From Flavobacterium anhuiense (GTDB lineage: Bacteria; Bacteroidota; Bacteroidia; Flavobacteriales; Flavobacteriaceae), in NCBI RefSeq assembly GCF_004151235.1, contig NZ_JUIV01000026.1, positions 1 to 46,618 of the forward strand: 46,618 bases of DNA. The letters run 5' to 3'. The notes under the pieces are model-generated. The model worked only from the letters and a program-made list of their open reading frames with translations, had not been told where the DNA came from and searched no databases. The number at the start of each line of letters is the position of its first letter. Position 1 is the first letter of the stretch. The translations under genes and the position numbers were made by a program. Below, in pieces: positions 17,326 to 25,060 of this stretch.

Positions 17326-18153
17326 ATGTCAATAATTACCCTTACTACAGACTACGGCTTAAAAGATCACTTTGTGGGGTCGCTGAAGGGTAAAATACTT
17401 TCTGAAAATCCAGAGGTTCAAATCATTGACATTTCTCATGACATTGATCCCTTTAATACTGCCGAAGCAAGTTATATTATTGGTGCAGCTTATATGAGTT
17501 TCCCAAAAGGAACTGTGCACTTAATTGGTGTCGATATCGAGCGTAATAAAGAAAACCAGCATATCGCCATGCAATGGAACGATCATTACTTTATTTGTGC
17601 CGATAATGGAATCTTGAGCATGCTTACACAGAAAATTGTTCCGCAGAAAATTGTGGCAATCAATATTCACGATCGTTTCCCCATTGAAGCGACAGATCTA
17701 GATATCTTTATTCAAGTTGCTTCTCACTTATCTAGAGGCGGTTTATTGAATGTTATCGGAAAAGAAATTTCATCTATTAAAGAAGCTACCGAATTGCAGG
17801 CTCTTGTTGCTGATGACGGAAATTCTATAAAAGGAAACATCATTTATATTGATCATTTTGGAAACGTTGTAACCAATATTTCTAAAAAACAATTCTTAGA
17901 AATTTCACGCGGGCGTCCGTATGAAATTGTGATGAAACCAAAGAGTATCAAAACAATTCTTCCAAATTATTCGGCTATTGCTACTTCTGACAAATATCCG
18001 ATTAAAACCTATGAAGGAGAAAAACTAGCCATTTTTAATGAAGCGGGATTTCTTGAAATTGCTATTTTTAGAAGTAATCCTTCTAAAGTTGGCTCTGCAA
18101 ATAGTTTATTGGGATTGAATTATCGTGATGTGATTACGATTAAGTTTTCTTAG
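17326..18153 (+). CDS. SAM hydrolase / SAM-dependent halogenase family protein
   Basis: The 275-residue protein has the architecture of the S-adenosylmethionine hydroxide adenosyltransferase family: an N-terminal domain beginning ITLTTDYGLKDHFVGSLKG, the ADNGILSML signature (92-100), SHLSRGG, and a C-terminal beta barrel with KGNIIYIDHFGNVVTNI. Characterised members hydrolyse SAM to adenosine and methionine. The usual DPGVGT-type loop is replaced by GVDIERNKEN (Asp70, Arg73), and the usual FHGRDIF-type segment reads EATDLDIF, so the family His seems absent. The reaction in this branch is therefore uncertain. It is cytoplasmic, divergent from phoH, and followed 11 bases later by a small membrane protein. 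Confidence 0.82.
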   Translation: MSIITLTTDYGLKDHFVGSLKGKILSENPEVQIIDISHDIDPFNTAEASYIIGAAYMSFPKGTVHLIGVDIERNKENQHIAMQWNDHYFICADNGILSMLTQKIVPQKIVAINIHDRFPIEATDLDIFIQVASHLSRGGLLNVIGKEISSIKEATELQALVADDGNSIKGNIIYIDHFGNVVTNISKKQFLEISRGRPYEIVMKPKSIKTILPNYSAIATSDKYPIKTYEGEKLAIFNEAGFLEIAIFRSNPSKVGSANSLLGLNYRDVITIKFS

Positions 18154-18164
18154 TTAAACTACAA

Positions 18165-18650
18165 ATGACTTCGAAAACTAAAAAATACATAATCGAAAAT
18201 TTAAAATGGCCAATTACAAACTTAGATTACCTTGGCAAATACTTTATTATGTTTTTTCCTTTTATAATGATTTATGCAGGGTTGGGTAAATCTACTGATA
18301 ATAATGTTGAATTAAATCTAATTGGAGCTGGGATTATTTCATTTATATATATAATCTACAGAATAGAAAGCGAAAGAAAATTCAGAGAATTACTTTTTAA
18401 AAAGGACTTATCTACTCTTGAAATAGGAAAACTATTAGAGAAAAATGGTTGGATATTAACAAATTGGAGTGATGGAGTTATTCAACTTAGAACTAATAGT
18501 TCTTACAGCTATGAAAGTCAAACCGTGACTATAATAAGAATTACAAAAGAAAAAATACTCGTTAACACTCAGCCAAATGGCAGACCTCCTTTTACTTTTT
18601 TTAAAGACAAACTCAATTATAATCAAGTAAAAAGTGTCTTAAATAATTAA
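18165..18650 (+). CDS. Hypothetical two-helix membrane protein
   Basis: The 161-residue protein has two hydrophobic segments near residues 22-40 (YLGKYFIMFFPFIMIYAGLG) and 48-63 (LNLIGAGIISFIYIIY). They are followed by a cytoplasmic-looking domain of about 95 residues rich in Lys, Glu and Thr (FKKDLSTLEIGKLLEKNGWIL..). I do not recognise a family. It starts 11 bases after the SAM-hydrolase-like gene and may be cotranscribed with it. Coding is supported by the clean frame and codon use like the neighbours. Confidence 0.6.
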   Translation: MTSKTKKYIIENLKWPITNLDYLGKYFIMFFPFIMIYAGLGKSTDNNVELNLIGAGIISFIYIIYRIESERKFRELLFKKDLSTLEIGKLLEKNGWILTNWSDGVIQLRTNSSYSYESQTVTIIRITKEKILVNTQPNGRPPFTFFKDKLNYNQVKSVLNN

Positions 18651-18665
18651 AATTTAAATTTTTAG

Positions 18666-18778
18666 TGGAATTTAGAATTTCAAAATTGGAATTTCATTTT
18701 ATTACGATCAATTTTGGTACTTTTGCGCACCTGTAAGCAGATTTATAATCTAAAATCTAAAATCAGAAATCTAAAATT
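18666..18778. repeat. AT-rich short-word repeats
   Basis: The stretch 18666-18696 iterates GGAATTT/AGAATTTCA words, and 18747-18778 iterates AATCTAAAATCTAAAATC-type words up to six bases before the ABM-protein ATG. Between them (18718-18725) lies TACTTTTG, a match to TAnnTTTG that could be the -7 of that gene. Confidence 0.45.
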
Positions 18779-18784
18779 ACAAAC

Positions 18785-19081
18785 ATGTTTGTTCGAATAG
18801 TAAAAATGAGTTTTCACGAAGAAAAAATTCCTGATTTTCTAGATAATTTTGAATCGGTGAAAGAAAAAATACGAAATGCAGAAGGAAATCGTTTTTTAGA
18901 ATTGTATCAGGATAAAAATGACAAATGCATCTTTTTCACTTACAGTTATTGGGAAACTGAAGAAGATTTAGAAAATTACAGAAATTCTGAACTTTTTAAT
19001 ACGGTTTGGGATTTTACAAAAAAACTATTCAATGCAAAACCAGAAGCGTGGAGCGTTGATAAATTGGTGAGCTTAAATTAA
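18785..19081 (+). CDS. ABM-superfamily (antibiotic biosynthesis monooxygenase-like) protein
   Basis: The 98-residue protein has the ferredoxin-like ABM fold pattern: an opening strand MFVRIVKMSFHEEKIPDFLDNFESVKEKI, then GNRFLELYQDKNDKCIFFTYSYWETEEDLENYR, then ELFNTVWDFTKKLFN. The segment FTYSYWETEEDLENYRNSELF is typical of the family. Members include heme-degrading and quinone mono-oxygenases, but many are of unknown role. The usual His of catalytic members is not clear. It is cytoplasmic, monocistronic by position, and its upstream gap holds short repeats. Confidence 0.8.
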   Translation: MFVRIVKMSFHEEKIPDFLDNFESVKEKIRNAEGNRFLELYQDKNDKCIFFTYSYWETEEDLENYRNSELFNTVWDFTKKLFNAKPEAWSVDKLVSLN

Positions 19082-19087
19082 AATTTC

Positions 19088-19158
19088 GTTTCAAGTTTCA
19101 GATTTCAAGTTAACCCAACGGACATGAAACTTGAAACTTGAAACTTGAAACCTGAAAC
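19088..19158. repeat. Inverted array of GTTTCAAG-type words before gldF
   Basis: The left arm (19088-19111) reads GTTTCAAGTTTCAGATTTCA plus AGTT. The right arm (19124-19158) reads ATGAAACTTGAAACTTGAAA plus more of the same, close to the reverse complement. A loop of about 12 bases separates them. The arms could form a long hairpin 20 bases upstream of the gldF ATG. Confidence 0.65.
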
Positions 19159-19178
19159 AATAAAAACAAAAAACACAA

Positions 19179-19904
19179 ATGAAATCAATTATTTTACGAG
19201 AAATAAAATCCTTTTTTGGCTCTCCAATTGGCTATTTGGTCATCGCTGTTTTCTTAATCAGCAACGGACTGTTTTTATGGGTATTCGAAGGAGACTATAA
19301 TATCCTAAATACAGGTTATGCTGACTTAACTCCGTTTTTCACATTGGCGCCTTGGATTTTAATATTCTTAATTCCAGCCGTAACCATGAGAAGTTTCTCT
19401 GACGAAAAAAAACAAGGCACTTTAGAATTGCTTCTAACAAAACCTTTGTCAATCTGGGAAATTGTAAACGGTAAATTTTTCGGCTCATTTTTGCTGATTA
19501 TTCTAGCGATTATTCCAACGTTAATTTACGTAAAAGTAATTTCAGATTTAGGTTCGCCAGAAGGCAATATCGACATGGGCAACACAATTGGTTCTTATTT
19601 CGGGTTGTTGTTTTTAATTGCTTCTTATTCAGCAATCGGAATCTTTACTTCTACCCTTTCAGAAAATCAGATTGTAGCTTTTATTGTGGCCGTTTTTCTT
19701 TGCTTTTTCTTTTATTTTGGCTTTGAAGGTCTGAGTTCACTAATTCCAGGTTCAAACAATTTCATTTCGGTTTTAGGAATGCAAAATCATTTTAAAAGTA
19801 TGAGTCGTGGTGTAATTGATACTCGCGACATTATTTACTTTTTAAGCATTGCCATTGCATTTTTGTCTTTTACTGTTTACCAATTAAAATCTTATAAAGC
19901 CTAA
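19179..19904 (+). CDS. gldF: Gliding-motility ABC transporter permease GldF
   Basis: The 241-residue protein has about six membrane helices (first at 15-40, last near 215-235) and the ABC-2-type permease motif FFTLAPWILIFLIPAVTMRSFSDEKKQGTLELLLTKPLSIWEIV. Length and motif fit GldF, which forms a transporter with GldA (ATPase, not in this window) and GldG. In Flavobacterium johnsoniae these three proteins are required for gliding. The gene overlaps gldG by one base (TAATG), so they are coupled. An inverted repeat array sits directly upstream. Confidence 0.92.
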   Translation: MKSIILREIKSFFGSPIGYLVIAVFLISNGLFLWVFEGDYNILNTGYADLTPFFTLAPWILIFLIPAVTMRSFSDEKKQGTLELLLTKPLSIWEIVNGKFFGSFLLIILAIIPTLIYVKVISDLGSPEGNIDMGNTIGSYFGLLFLIASYSAIGIFTSTLSENQIVAFIVAVFLCFFFYFGFEGLSSLIPGSNNFISVLGMQNHFKSMSRGVIDTRDIIYFLSIAIAFLSFTVYQLKSYKA

Positions 19905-21589
19905 TGAAACCATCTATAAAGCAAAATTTAAAAACATTAGGTATTACTATTTTTATTTTAGTAGTTTTAAATGTACTTGGAACTCTATTTTTCCATCGTT
20001 TTGATTTAACGAAAGACAAACGTTATACATTATCTCCAACTTCGTTGGGCATTATAAAACAAGTTCAAAATCCGCTTTCTATAAAGATTTATATGGCCGG
20101 AGATCTTCCAGCCGATTTTAGACGTTTACAGCAGGAAACCAAACAATTATTAGAAGAATTTCAGGCCTATAACAACAATATTGTTTTCGAATTTGTTGAT
20201 CCGTTAGAAAATGAAGACGAAAGCGAAGAACTGACAAAATCACTTTTCCAGAAAGGATTAACTCCTGTAAATATTACTGTAGATGATAAAGGAAAACAAT
20301 CTCAAGCAATGGTTTTTCCGTGGGCAGTTGCAGTTTACAATAATAAAGAAGTTAATATTCCATTATTGAAAAATATAATGGGATCTTCTACCACACAAAA
20401 AGTAATTGGTTCTATTCAGCATTTGGAATATTCTATTGCTGACGCCATCAATAAAGTAACTAAAAACAAACAGAAAAAAGTTGCCATCATAAAAGGAAAT
20501 GGTGAATTGAACGAAATTCACATCGCTAAAATGCTGATGCAGATTCGCGAGAGTTATTTTATCGGGCCATTCACTTTAGATTCTGTTGCAAAAGATCCAA
20601 ACGGAACTTTAAATGCGTTGAAAAAATATGATTTAGCCATTATTTCTAAACCAACAGAAAAATTCTCTGATGAAGAAAAAGAAGTTCTGGATCAGTTTAT
20701 TATGAATGGCGGAAAAACCATTTGGCTAATTGATCAAGTAGCAGCCGACATGGACAGTTTGTACAATGATGCAGGTGCAACTTTAGCTTATCCGAGAGAT
20801 TTAAATCTAAACGACATGTTCTTCAAATACGGATTCAGAATTAATCCTGATTTGATAAAAGATGAATATGGAAGCCCAATAAAATTGGCAACTGGCGAAC
20901 AAGGGAGCGCAACTCAATATCAAGATTTTATTTGGAAATTTGCTCCACAGGTTTACCCAAAAAGCCAGCATCCAATTGTAAAAAATCTAGGTGGAATCAA
21001 ATTTGATTTTGCGAATCCTATTGACACGTTGAAAAACGGAATCAAGAAAACAGTTTTATTACAGTCTTCTCAATATTCCAAAACTATCGGAACACCAGCA
21101 GAAATTAATCTGAATATGGTAACCGAGAAATCTACTCCTCAAGATTATTTGAATAAAGGAAATCAGAATCTTGCCGTTTTATTAGAAGGCTCTTTCCATT
21201 CTGCTTTTGAAAATCGAGTTTTGCCATTCAAAGACAATTCCTTTGCAGCAAAAGGAAAGCCGAACAAAATGATTGTTATTGCTGACGGGGATATTGCAAA
21301 AAACCAATTGGACAAGAACATGATGCCAGTGGAATTAGGTTACGACCAAAGAACTGGAAATTTATACGACAATAAAGACTTCATCATGAATTGCATCAAT
21401 TATCTTCTTGATGATACAGGACTTATTAACATTAGAAGCAAAGATGTTGAACTGCCTCTATTGGACAAAGAAAAAGTTTATGAAAGCTATACTCAGACTC
21501 AAGTCATAACTATCGGAGTACCAATTCTAATTTTAACAGTTTTTGGACTAGTATTTACTTTTGTAAGAAAAAGAAAATACAACAAATAG
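19904..21589 (+). CDS. gldG: Gliding-motility ABC transporter substrate-binding protein GldG
   Basis: The 561-residue protein has an N-terminal membrane helix (about 12-31, ITIFILVVLNVLGTLFF), a large periplasmic domain of the ABC-type uncharacterised-transport (ABC_transp_aux) family, and a C-terminal helix (about 535-553) followed by a basic tail RKRKYNK. The motif FHRFDLTKDKRYTLSP after the first helix is characteristic. The start is coupled to gldF. GldG acts with GldA and GldF in gliding; what it transports is not known. The dnaN gene follows after a 107-base gap with its own promoter element. Confidence 0.92.
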   Translation: MKPSIKQNLKTLGITIFILVVLNVLGTLFFHRFDLTKDKRYTLSPTSLGIIKQVQNPLSIKIYMAGDLPADFRRLQQETKQLLEEFQAYNNNIVFEFVDPLENEDESEELTKSLFQKGLTPVNITVDDKGKQSQAMVFPWAVAVYNNKEVNIPLLKNIMGSSTTQKVIGSIQHLEYSIADAINKVTKNKQKKVAIIKGNGELNEIHIAKMLMQIRESYFIGPFTLDSVAKDPNGTLNALKKYDLAIISKPTEKFSDEEKEVLDQFIMNGGKTIWLIDQVAADMDSLYNDAGATLAYPRDLNLNDMFFKYGFRINPDLIKDEYGSPIKLATGEQGSATQYQDFIWKFAPQVYPKSQHPIVKNLGGIKFDFANPIDTLKNGIKKTVLLQSSQYSKTIGTPAEINLNMVTEKSTPQDYLNKGNQNLAVLLEGSFHSAFENRVLPFKDNSFAAKGKPNKMIVIADGDIAKNQLDKNMMPVELGYDQRTGNLYDNKDFIMNCINYLLDDTGLINIRSKDVELPLLDKEKVYESYTQTQVITIGVPILILTVFGLVFTFVRKRKYNK

Positions 21590-21628
21590 ATGTTAATAAA
21601 AAAATGTAATACTTTGGATAGTTTAAGA

Positions 21629-21636
21629 TATATTTG
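21629..21636 (+). promoter_or_regulatory. -7 promoter element of dnaN
   Basis: TATATTTG matches TAnnTTTG exactly, 60 bases before the dnaN ATG. A TTTG at 21613-21616 lies 12 bases upstream, closer than the normal -33 spacing, so only the -7 element is well supported. Confidence 0.5.
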
Positions 21637-21696
21637 TAATCCGTATATTTAGCCCTTTATTTGCTAAAGCATCCATCAAAAAATAAAATAAAACAG

Positions 21697-22815
21697 ATGA
21701 AATTTATAGTATCGAGTTCGTACTTATTAAAACAATTACAAGTTTTAGGTAGTGTAATCAATAGCAACAATACGTTGCCAATTTTAGACAACTTTTTGTT
21801 TGAACTAAACAATAATGAGTTGACCGTTTCGGCTTCTGATCTTGAAACAACAATGTCGGCTACATTATCGATCGATTCTACAAGTAAAGGAAGTGTAGCT
21901 GTACCAGCTAAACTTTTACTTGAAATTTTAAAAACTTTCCCAGAACAGCCGTTAACTTTTACTGTTGAAGACAACAATACAGTAGAGATTAGCTCAAATT
22001 CAGGTAAGTATGCATTGGCTTACGCAGCAGGAGAAGAATTTCCTAAAGCAGTAAGTCTTGAAGATCCATCTGTAACGCTTGTTCCTGCAGAAGTTTTAGC
22101 AACTGCAGTAAGCAAAACTATTTTTGCAGCTGGAAACGATGACTTACGTCCAGTAATGTCTGGAGTTTTCTTCCAGTTCTCGCCAGAAGGATTAATTTTC
22201 GTAGCTACAGATGCTCATAAATTGGTAAAATATGCCCGTACAGATGTAAAAGCATCTCAAGTTGCGGATTTTATTATGCCTAAAAAACCTTTAAATATTT
22301 TGAAAAGTATTTTAGGAACTTCTGATGCTGAAGTGAAAATTGAATACAACGATTCAAATGCGACTTTCTCATTTGACAACTATATCTTAATGTGTCGTTT
22401 AATTGATGGAAAATACCCGAACTACGAAGCGGTAATTCCTAAAGAAAATCCGAACAAATTAATGATTGACCGTTCTTTATTCTTAAGTTCAGTTAAACGT
22501 GTTGCGATTTTCTCTAACAAAACTACACACCAAATTCGTTTAAAAATTGCTGGAGCAGAATTGAATGTATCAGCAGAAGACATCGATTACTCAAACAAAG
22601 CAGAAGAAAGATTGACTTGTGATTATCAAGGAGATGACTTGCAAATTGGTTTTAACTCACGTTTCCTGACAGAGATGCTGACTAACCTTCAATCTGACAT
22701 GATTATGCTTGAAATGTCATTACCAAACAGAGCTGGTATTTTAACTCCAGTTGATGGTTTAGAAGAAGGAGAAACAGTTACTATGCTTGTAATGCCTGTA
22801 ATGTTAAATAGTTAA
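21697..22815 (+). CDS. dnaN: DNA polymerase III beta sliding clamp
   Basis: The 372-residue protein is the ring-shaped beta clamp that tethers the replicative polymerase. I start it at the ATG at 21697, which gives the standard N-terminus MKFIVSSSYLLKQLQVLGSVI; the open frame extends 12 codons upstream to a TTG that is not needed. Family markers are LPILDNFLFEL, LRPVMSGVFFQ, VATDAHKLVKY and the C-terminal MLVMPVMLN, which carries the canonical terminal hydrophobic-cleft segment. The gene follows gldG and ends with a terminator at 22923-22956. Confidence 0.96.
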   Translation: MKFIVSSSYLLKQLQVLGSVINSNNTLPILDNFLFELNNNELTVSASDLETTMSATLSIDSTSKGSVAVPAKLLLEILKTFPEQPLTFTVEDNNTVEISSNSGKYALAYAAGEEFPKAVSLEDPSVTLVPAEVLATAVSKTIFAAGNDDLRPVMSGVFFQFSPEGLIFVATDAHKLVKYARTDVKASQVADFIMPKKPLNILKSILGTSDAEVKIEYNDSNATFSFDNYILMCRLIDGKYPNYEAVIPKENPNKLMIDRSLFLSSVKRVAIFSNKTTHQIRLKIAGAELNVSAEDIDYSNKAEERLTCDYQGDDLQIGFNSRFLTEMLTNLQSDMIMLEMSLPNRAGILTPVDGLEEGETVTMLVMPVMLNS

Positions 22816-22922
22816 CATTAAAGTTTCTTTCTGTTACAGGGATATTTTTTAGTTTTAAATAAAAGATATATCATTGTAAAAAAAAAGATATCGCTATTAA
22901 CCAACCATTTTTTATACCTAGA

Positions 22923-22956
22923 AACCGCAATTCCCATAAAGAGTTGCGGTTTTTTA
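22923..22956 (+). terminator. Terminator of dnaN
   Basis: AACCGCAA (22923-22930) and TTGCGGTT (22944-22951) form an 8-bp stem with a 13-base loop, followed by a T run. It lies 107 bases after the dnaN stop. Confidence 0.75.
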
Positions 22957-22972
22957 TTTGAGATTAGTTTTT

Positions 22973-23194
22973 GTTTCAAGTTTCAAGTTGATATACTAGA
23001 TGTATAGTTTAACCGCACAGGTCGCTAAGATTTGTACTAGGTTCGCTAAGCTTTATGTAAAAACTTTGCGACTCCGCGACTTTGCGAGATTATCTCATTC
23101 AGCTTAAAAAAAACTTTGTGACCTTTGCGTAATCTTAGCGCACTTTGCGGTAAAAAAAACACAAATCATCTCAACATGAAACCTAAAACATGAA
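22973..23194. repeat. Intergenic repeat element with nested inverted ends
   Basis: The outer words are GTTTCAAGTTTCAAGTT (22973-22989) facing CATGAAACCTAAAACATGAA (from 23176). The inner ends are TTAACCGCACAGGTCGCTAAGATT without its last bases (23009-23032) facing AATCTTAGCGCACTTTGCGG (23131-23150), an imperfect inverted repeat. The middle iterates CTTTGCGA and CCGCGA words. Confidence 0.55.
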
Positions 23195-23209
23195 ACAAAC
23201 AATTTTCCG

Positions 23210-23217
23210 TATCTTTG
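23210..23217 (+). promoter_or_regulatory. -7 element very close to the start codon (leaderless candidate)
   Basis: TATCTTTG matches TAnnTTTG exactly and ends 4 bases before the ATG at 23222. With initiation about 5-7 bases downstream, the transcript would begin at or next to the start codon. No -33 TTTG is seen at normal spacing. Confidence 0.5.
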
Positions 23218-23221
23218 CAAT

Positions 23222-23851
23222 ATGAAAATAGAAATTTGGTCGGACATCATGTGTCCGTTTTGTTATATCGGAAAAAGACAATTGGAAACTGCACTTGCTG
23301 TATTTCCCAATGATAATTTTGAAATTGAATGGAAAAGCTTTCAGCTGGATCCAACAATCACATCTCAGCCTGATGTGGACGTTTATACGTATTTAGCAGA
23401 AAGAAAAGGTATGTCGATTGAACAATCTAAAGAAATGCACAATGGCGTTGCAGAACGCGCTAAAAGTGTTGGCTTAGATTATAATTTTGATAAAGCAGTT
23501 ATTTCAAATTCTTTAAATGCCCACAGAATTATTCAATTGGCAAAAACCAAAAATATAGGCGACAGAATGGAAGAGATTTTCTTTAAAGCTTATTTCACTG
23601 ACGGAGAGGATTTAAATAACGGTCAAACCCTAATCAAATTAGGAATTGAAGCTGGTTTAGAAGAAAATGAAATTAGGGAAGTTTTAGAGAGTGAAGATTT
23701 ATTTTTAGAAGAAATTCAATCAGACATTAAAGAAGCAGGTGAAATTGGCGTTCAAGGTGTTCCTTTCTTTGTATTTGATCGAAAATATGCGGTTTCTGGC
23801 GCTCAACCTGTAGAAACATTTGTAAAAACAATTCAAGAAGTTTTAAAGTAA
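23222..23851 (+). CDS. DsbA-family (FrnE-like) thioredoxin-fold oxidoreductase
   Basis: The 209-residue protein has a thioredoxin fold with the active-site motif CPFC (Cys11-Cys14 in WSDIMCPFCYIGKRQLE) and the cis-Pro loop GVQGVPFFVFDRKYAVSGAQP near 178-198. A helical insertion domain lies between them. Lacking a signal peptide, it is cytoplasmic, as is usual for the FrnE branch of the DsbA family, whose members catalyse disulfide exchange or isomerisation. It is monocistronic, with a very short or absent 5' leader and a strong terminator. Confidence 0.92.
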   Translation: MKIEIWSDIMCPFCYIGKRQLETALAVFPNDNFEIEWKSFQLDPTITSQPDVDVYTYLAERKGMSIEQSKEMHNGVAERAKSVGLDYNFDKAVISNSLNAHRIIQLAKTKNIGDRMEEIFFKAYFTDGEDLNNGQTLIKLGIEAGLEENEIREVLESEDLFLEEIQSDIKEAGEIGVQGVPFFVFDRKYAVSGAQPVETFVKTIQEVLK

Positions 23852-23872
23852 TTCCCATTCACAATAAAATTT

Positions 23873-23908
23873 AAAAGCGTGCTGTCTATAAATAAACAGC
23901 ACGCTTTT
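23873..23908 (+). terminator. Terminator of the DsbA-like gene
   Basis: AAAAGCGTGCTGT and ACAGCACGCTTTT form a perfect 13-bp stem with a 10-base loop, followed by T-rich DNA. It lies 21 bases after the stop. It could also end the small minus-strand gene at 23938. Confidence 0.88.
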
Positions 23909-23937
23909 ATTATTTAGTCATTTAATGAACTAAAAAA

Positions 23938-24069
23938 TTAATGTCCAGCTCTACCTTTTGAATCAGTTGATTTTGTAGTAGTGCTTTTTCCTCTAGAACC
24001 AGATGTTGATTTTTGAGTTTTTCCAGAATCTTTCATTCCAGATTTCGAATCTTTTCTTGAAGTTTCCAT
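23938..24069 (-). CDS. Small Ser/Lys-rich basic protein (43 residues)
   Basis: This short frame runs from an ATG at 24069 to a TAA. The product is 43 residues and begins METSRKDSKSGMKDSGKTQK. It is made almost entirely of Ser, Thr, Lys, Arg, Gly and Asp, without hydrophobic segments, so it is probably disordered and may bind nucleic acid. Support for coding: an ATG preceded by an AT-rich 225-base leader region, a frame with no interruption, and a convergent terminator at 23873-23908 placed just beyond its stop. Small proteins like this appear in other Flavobacterium genomes to my recollection, but I know no function. Confidence 0.55.
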   Translation of the reverse strand: METSRKDSKSGMKDSGKTQKSTSGSRGKSTTTKSTDSKGRAGH

Positions 24070-24294
24070 AATGTATAATTTTTTAAATTATTTATATATA
24101 CAAAGTTGCAAAACACATAAGCAATTGGTTTACAGAATTATATTTCATTATTACAAAATAAGAATTAAGTTAAATTTATTGCATAATCAAATCATGTAAA
24201 AATCAATTTGAATCTTATAATTTTTTCAAGCATCTAATTTTCAAATTTGTATGTACCTTTTAAGAAAAGTATTTACTAATTTAAAATAGCAGCC

Positions 24295-24612
24295 ATGAGA
24301 ACAGAAACCGACAACAGAAAAACTGCAAGATTAAATGATTTTAAATGCAGTAAACCAGATCATATAGATACAGCACATGAAAACGAAGCAATGGATGAAG
24401 AGTTTACTTCGGGACAAAACCACGATACTCATTATCGCAATCAATGTGATCATTCAGAGAATTGCTATGAAATCATAGAAAGCGGACTAAATTTGGCTGA
24501 GGACAATACGCCCTATTCTTCTTATGATGATACAAATCCTTATAACAGTTATAATTTAGATAACGAAGATGATAAATATAACTGTCCTCCATACAGAAAT
24601 TTTGAATACTAA
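24295..24612 (+). CDS. Acidic Asp/Asn/Tyr-rich protein of unknown function
   Basis: The 105-residue protein has no hydrophobic core, signal peptide or membrane helix. It is rich in Asp, Glu, Asn, Tyr and His with four Cys (18, 51, 57, 97), and looks disordered, perhaps metal-binding. The C-terminal part repeats Tyr/Asn/Asp pairs (TPYSSYDDTNPYNSYNLDN). The DUF202 gene starts 17 bases after its stop, so the two are probably an operon. I do not recognise a family, and the function is open. Confidence 0.55.
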   Translation: MRTETDNRKTARLNDFKCSKPDHIDTAHENEAMDEEFTSGQNHDTHYRNQCDHSENCYEIIESGLNLAEDNTPYSSYDDTNPYNSYNLDNEDDKYNCPPYRNFEY

Positions 24613-24629
24613 AAAACTCCATAACAACT

Positions 24630-25016
24630 ATGTCGCCAAAGAATGATCAGGAAATTATGAACGAATACTTGTCAAACGAAAGAACTTTGTTGGCATGGCT
24701 TCGTACAGGAATTGGAATAATGGTTTTCGGATTTGTCGCAGTAAAATTTTCATTATTTCTAAAACAGCTTCCTGCAAAATATCTTGCCGAAACTATACCG
24801 CCAAATAGCAATTTTACTATTTATTTAGGAATCGGTTTATTGATTGCTGGAGCTATGACTATTTTACTGGCCTATCTGCGTTATAGTCACACAGTCAAAT
24901 TATTAAAAAAGGGAAAGTATCAATATTCAACTGCAATGCTTACCTTTATTACTATGATGCTGTTTGTATTGAGCATATCACTTATTGCCTATCTTATCAT
25001 TGCAGCAAGTGCATAA
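24630..25016 (+). CDS. DUF202 (YidH-like) inner-membrane protein
   Basis: The 128-residue protein carries the DUF202 signature NERTLLAWLRT (16-26) at the start of the first of three membrane helices (about 25-43, 62-82, 101-124). The arrangement is the same as YidH of Escherichia coli. The function is unknown, and some family members are part of larger transporter-linked proteins. It follows the acidic unknown protein by 17 bases and precedes the DNA-repair cassette by 44 bases. That neighbour may be incidental. Confidence 0.87.
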   Translation: MSPKNDQEIMNEYLSNERTLLAWLRTGIGIMVFGFVAVKFSLFLKQLPAKYLAETIPPNSNFTIYLGIGLLIAGAMTILLAYLRYSHTVKLLKKGKYQYSTAMLTFITMMLFVLSISLIAYLIIAASA

Positions 25017-25060
25017 AACAATTACATAATTGCCGAATTTTCTAATTATCCAATTAAAAA

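Larger units (their letters stand above)
22816..23221. other. 406-base intergenic region after dnaN
   Basis: The region holds the dnaN terminator, a repeat element with inverted ends (22973-23194) and the promoter element for the DsbA-like gene. I see no credible gene in it. Confidence 0.6.

Noticed and set aside
21661..21696. Longer dnaN start at a TTG
   Set aside because: The upstream 12 codons give a basic non-conserved extension. The ATG at 21697 yields the standard beta-clamp N-terminus and a normally placed promoter.
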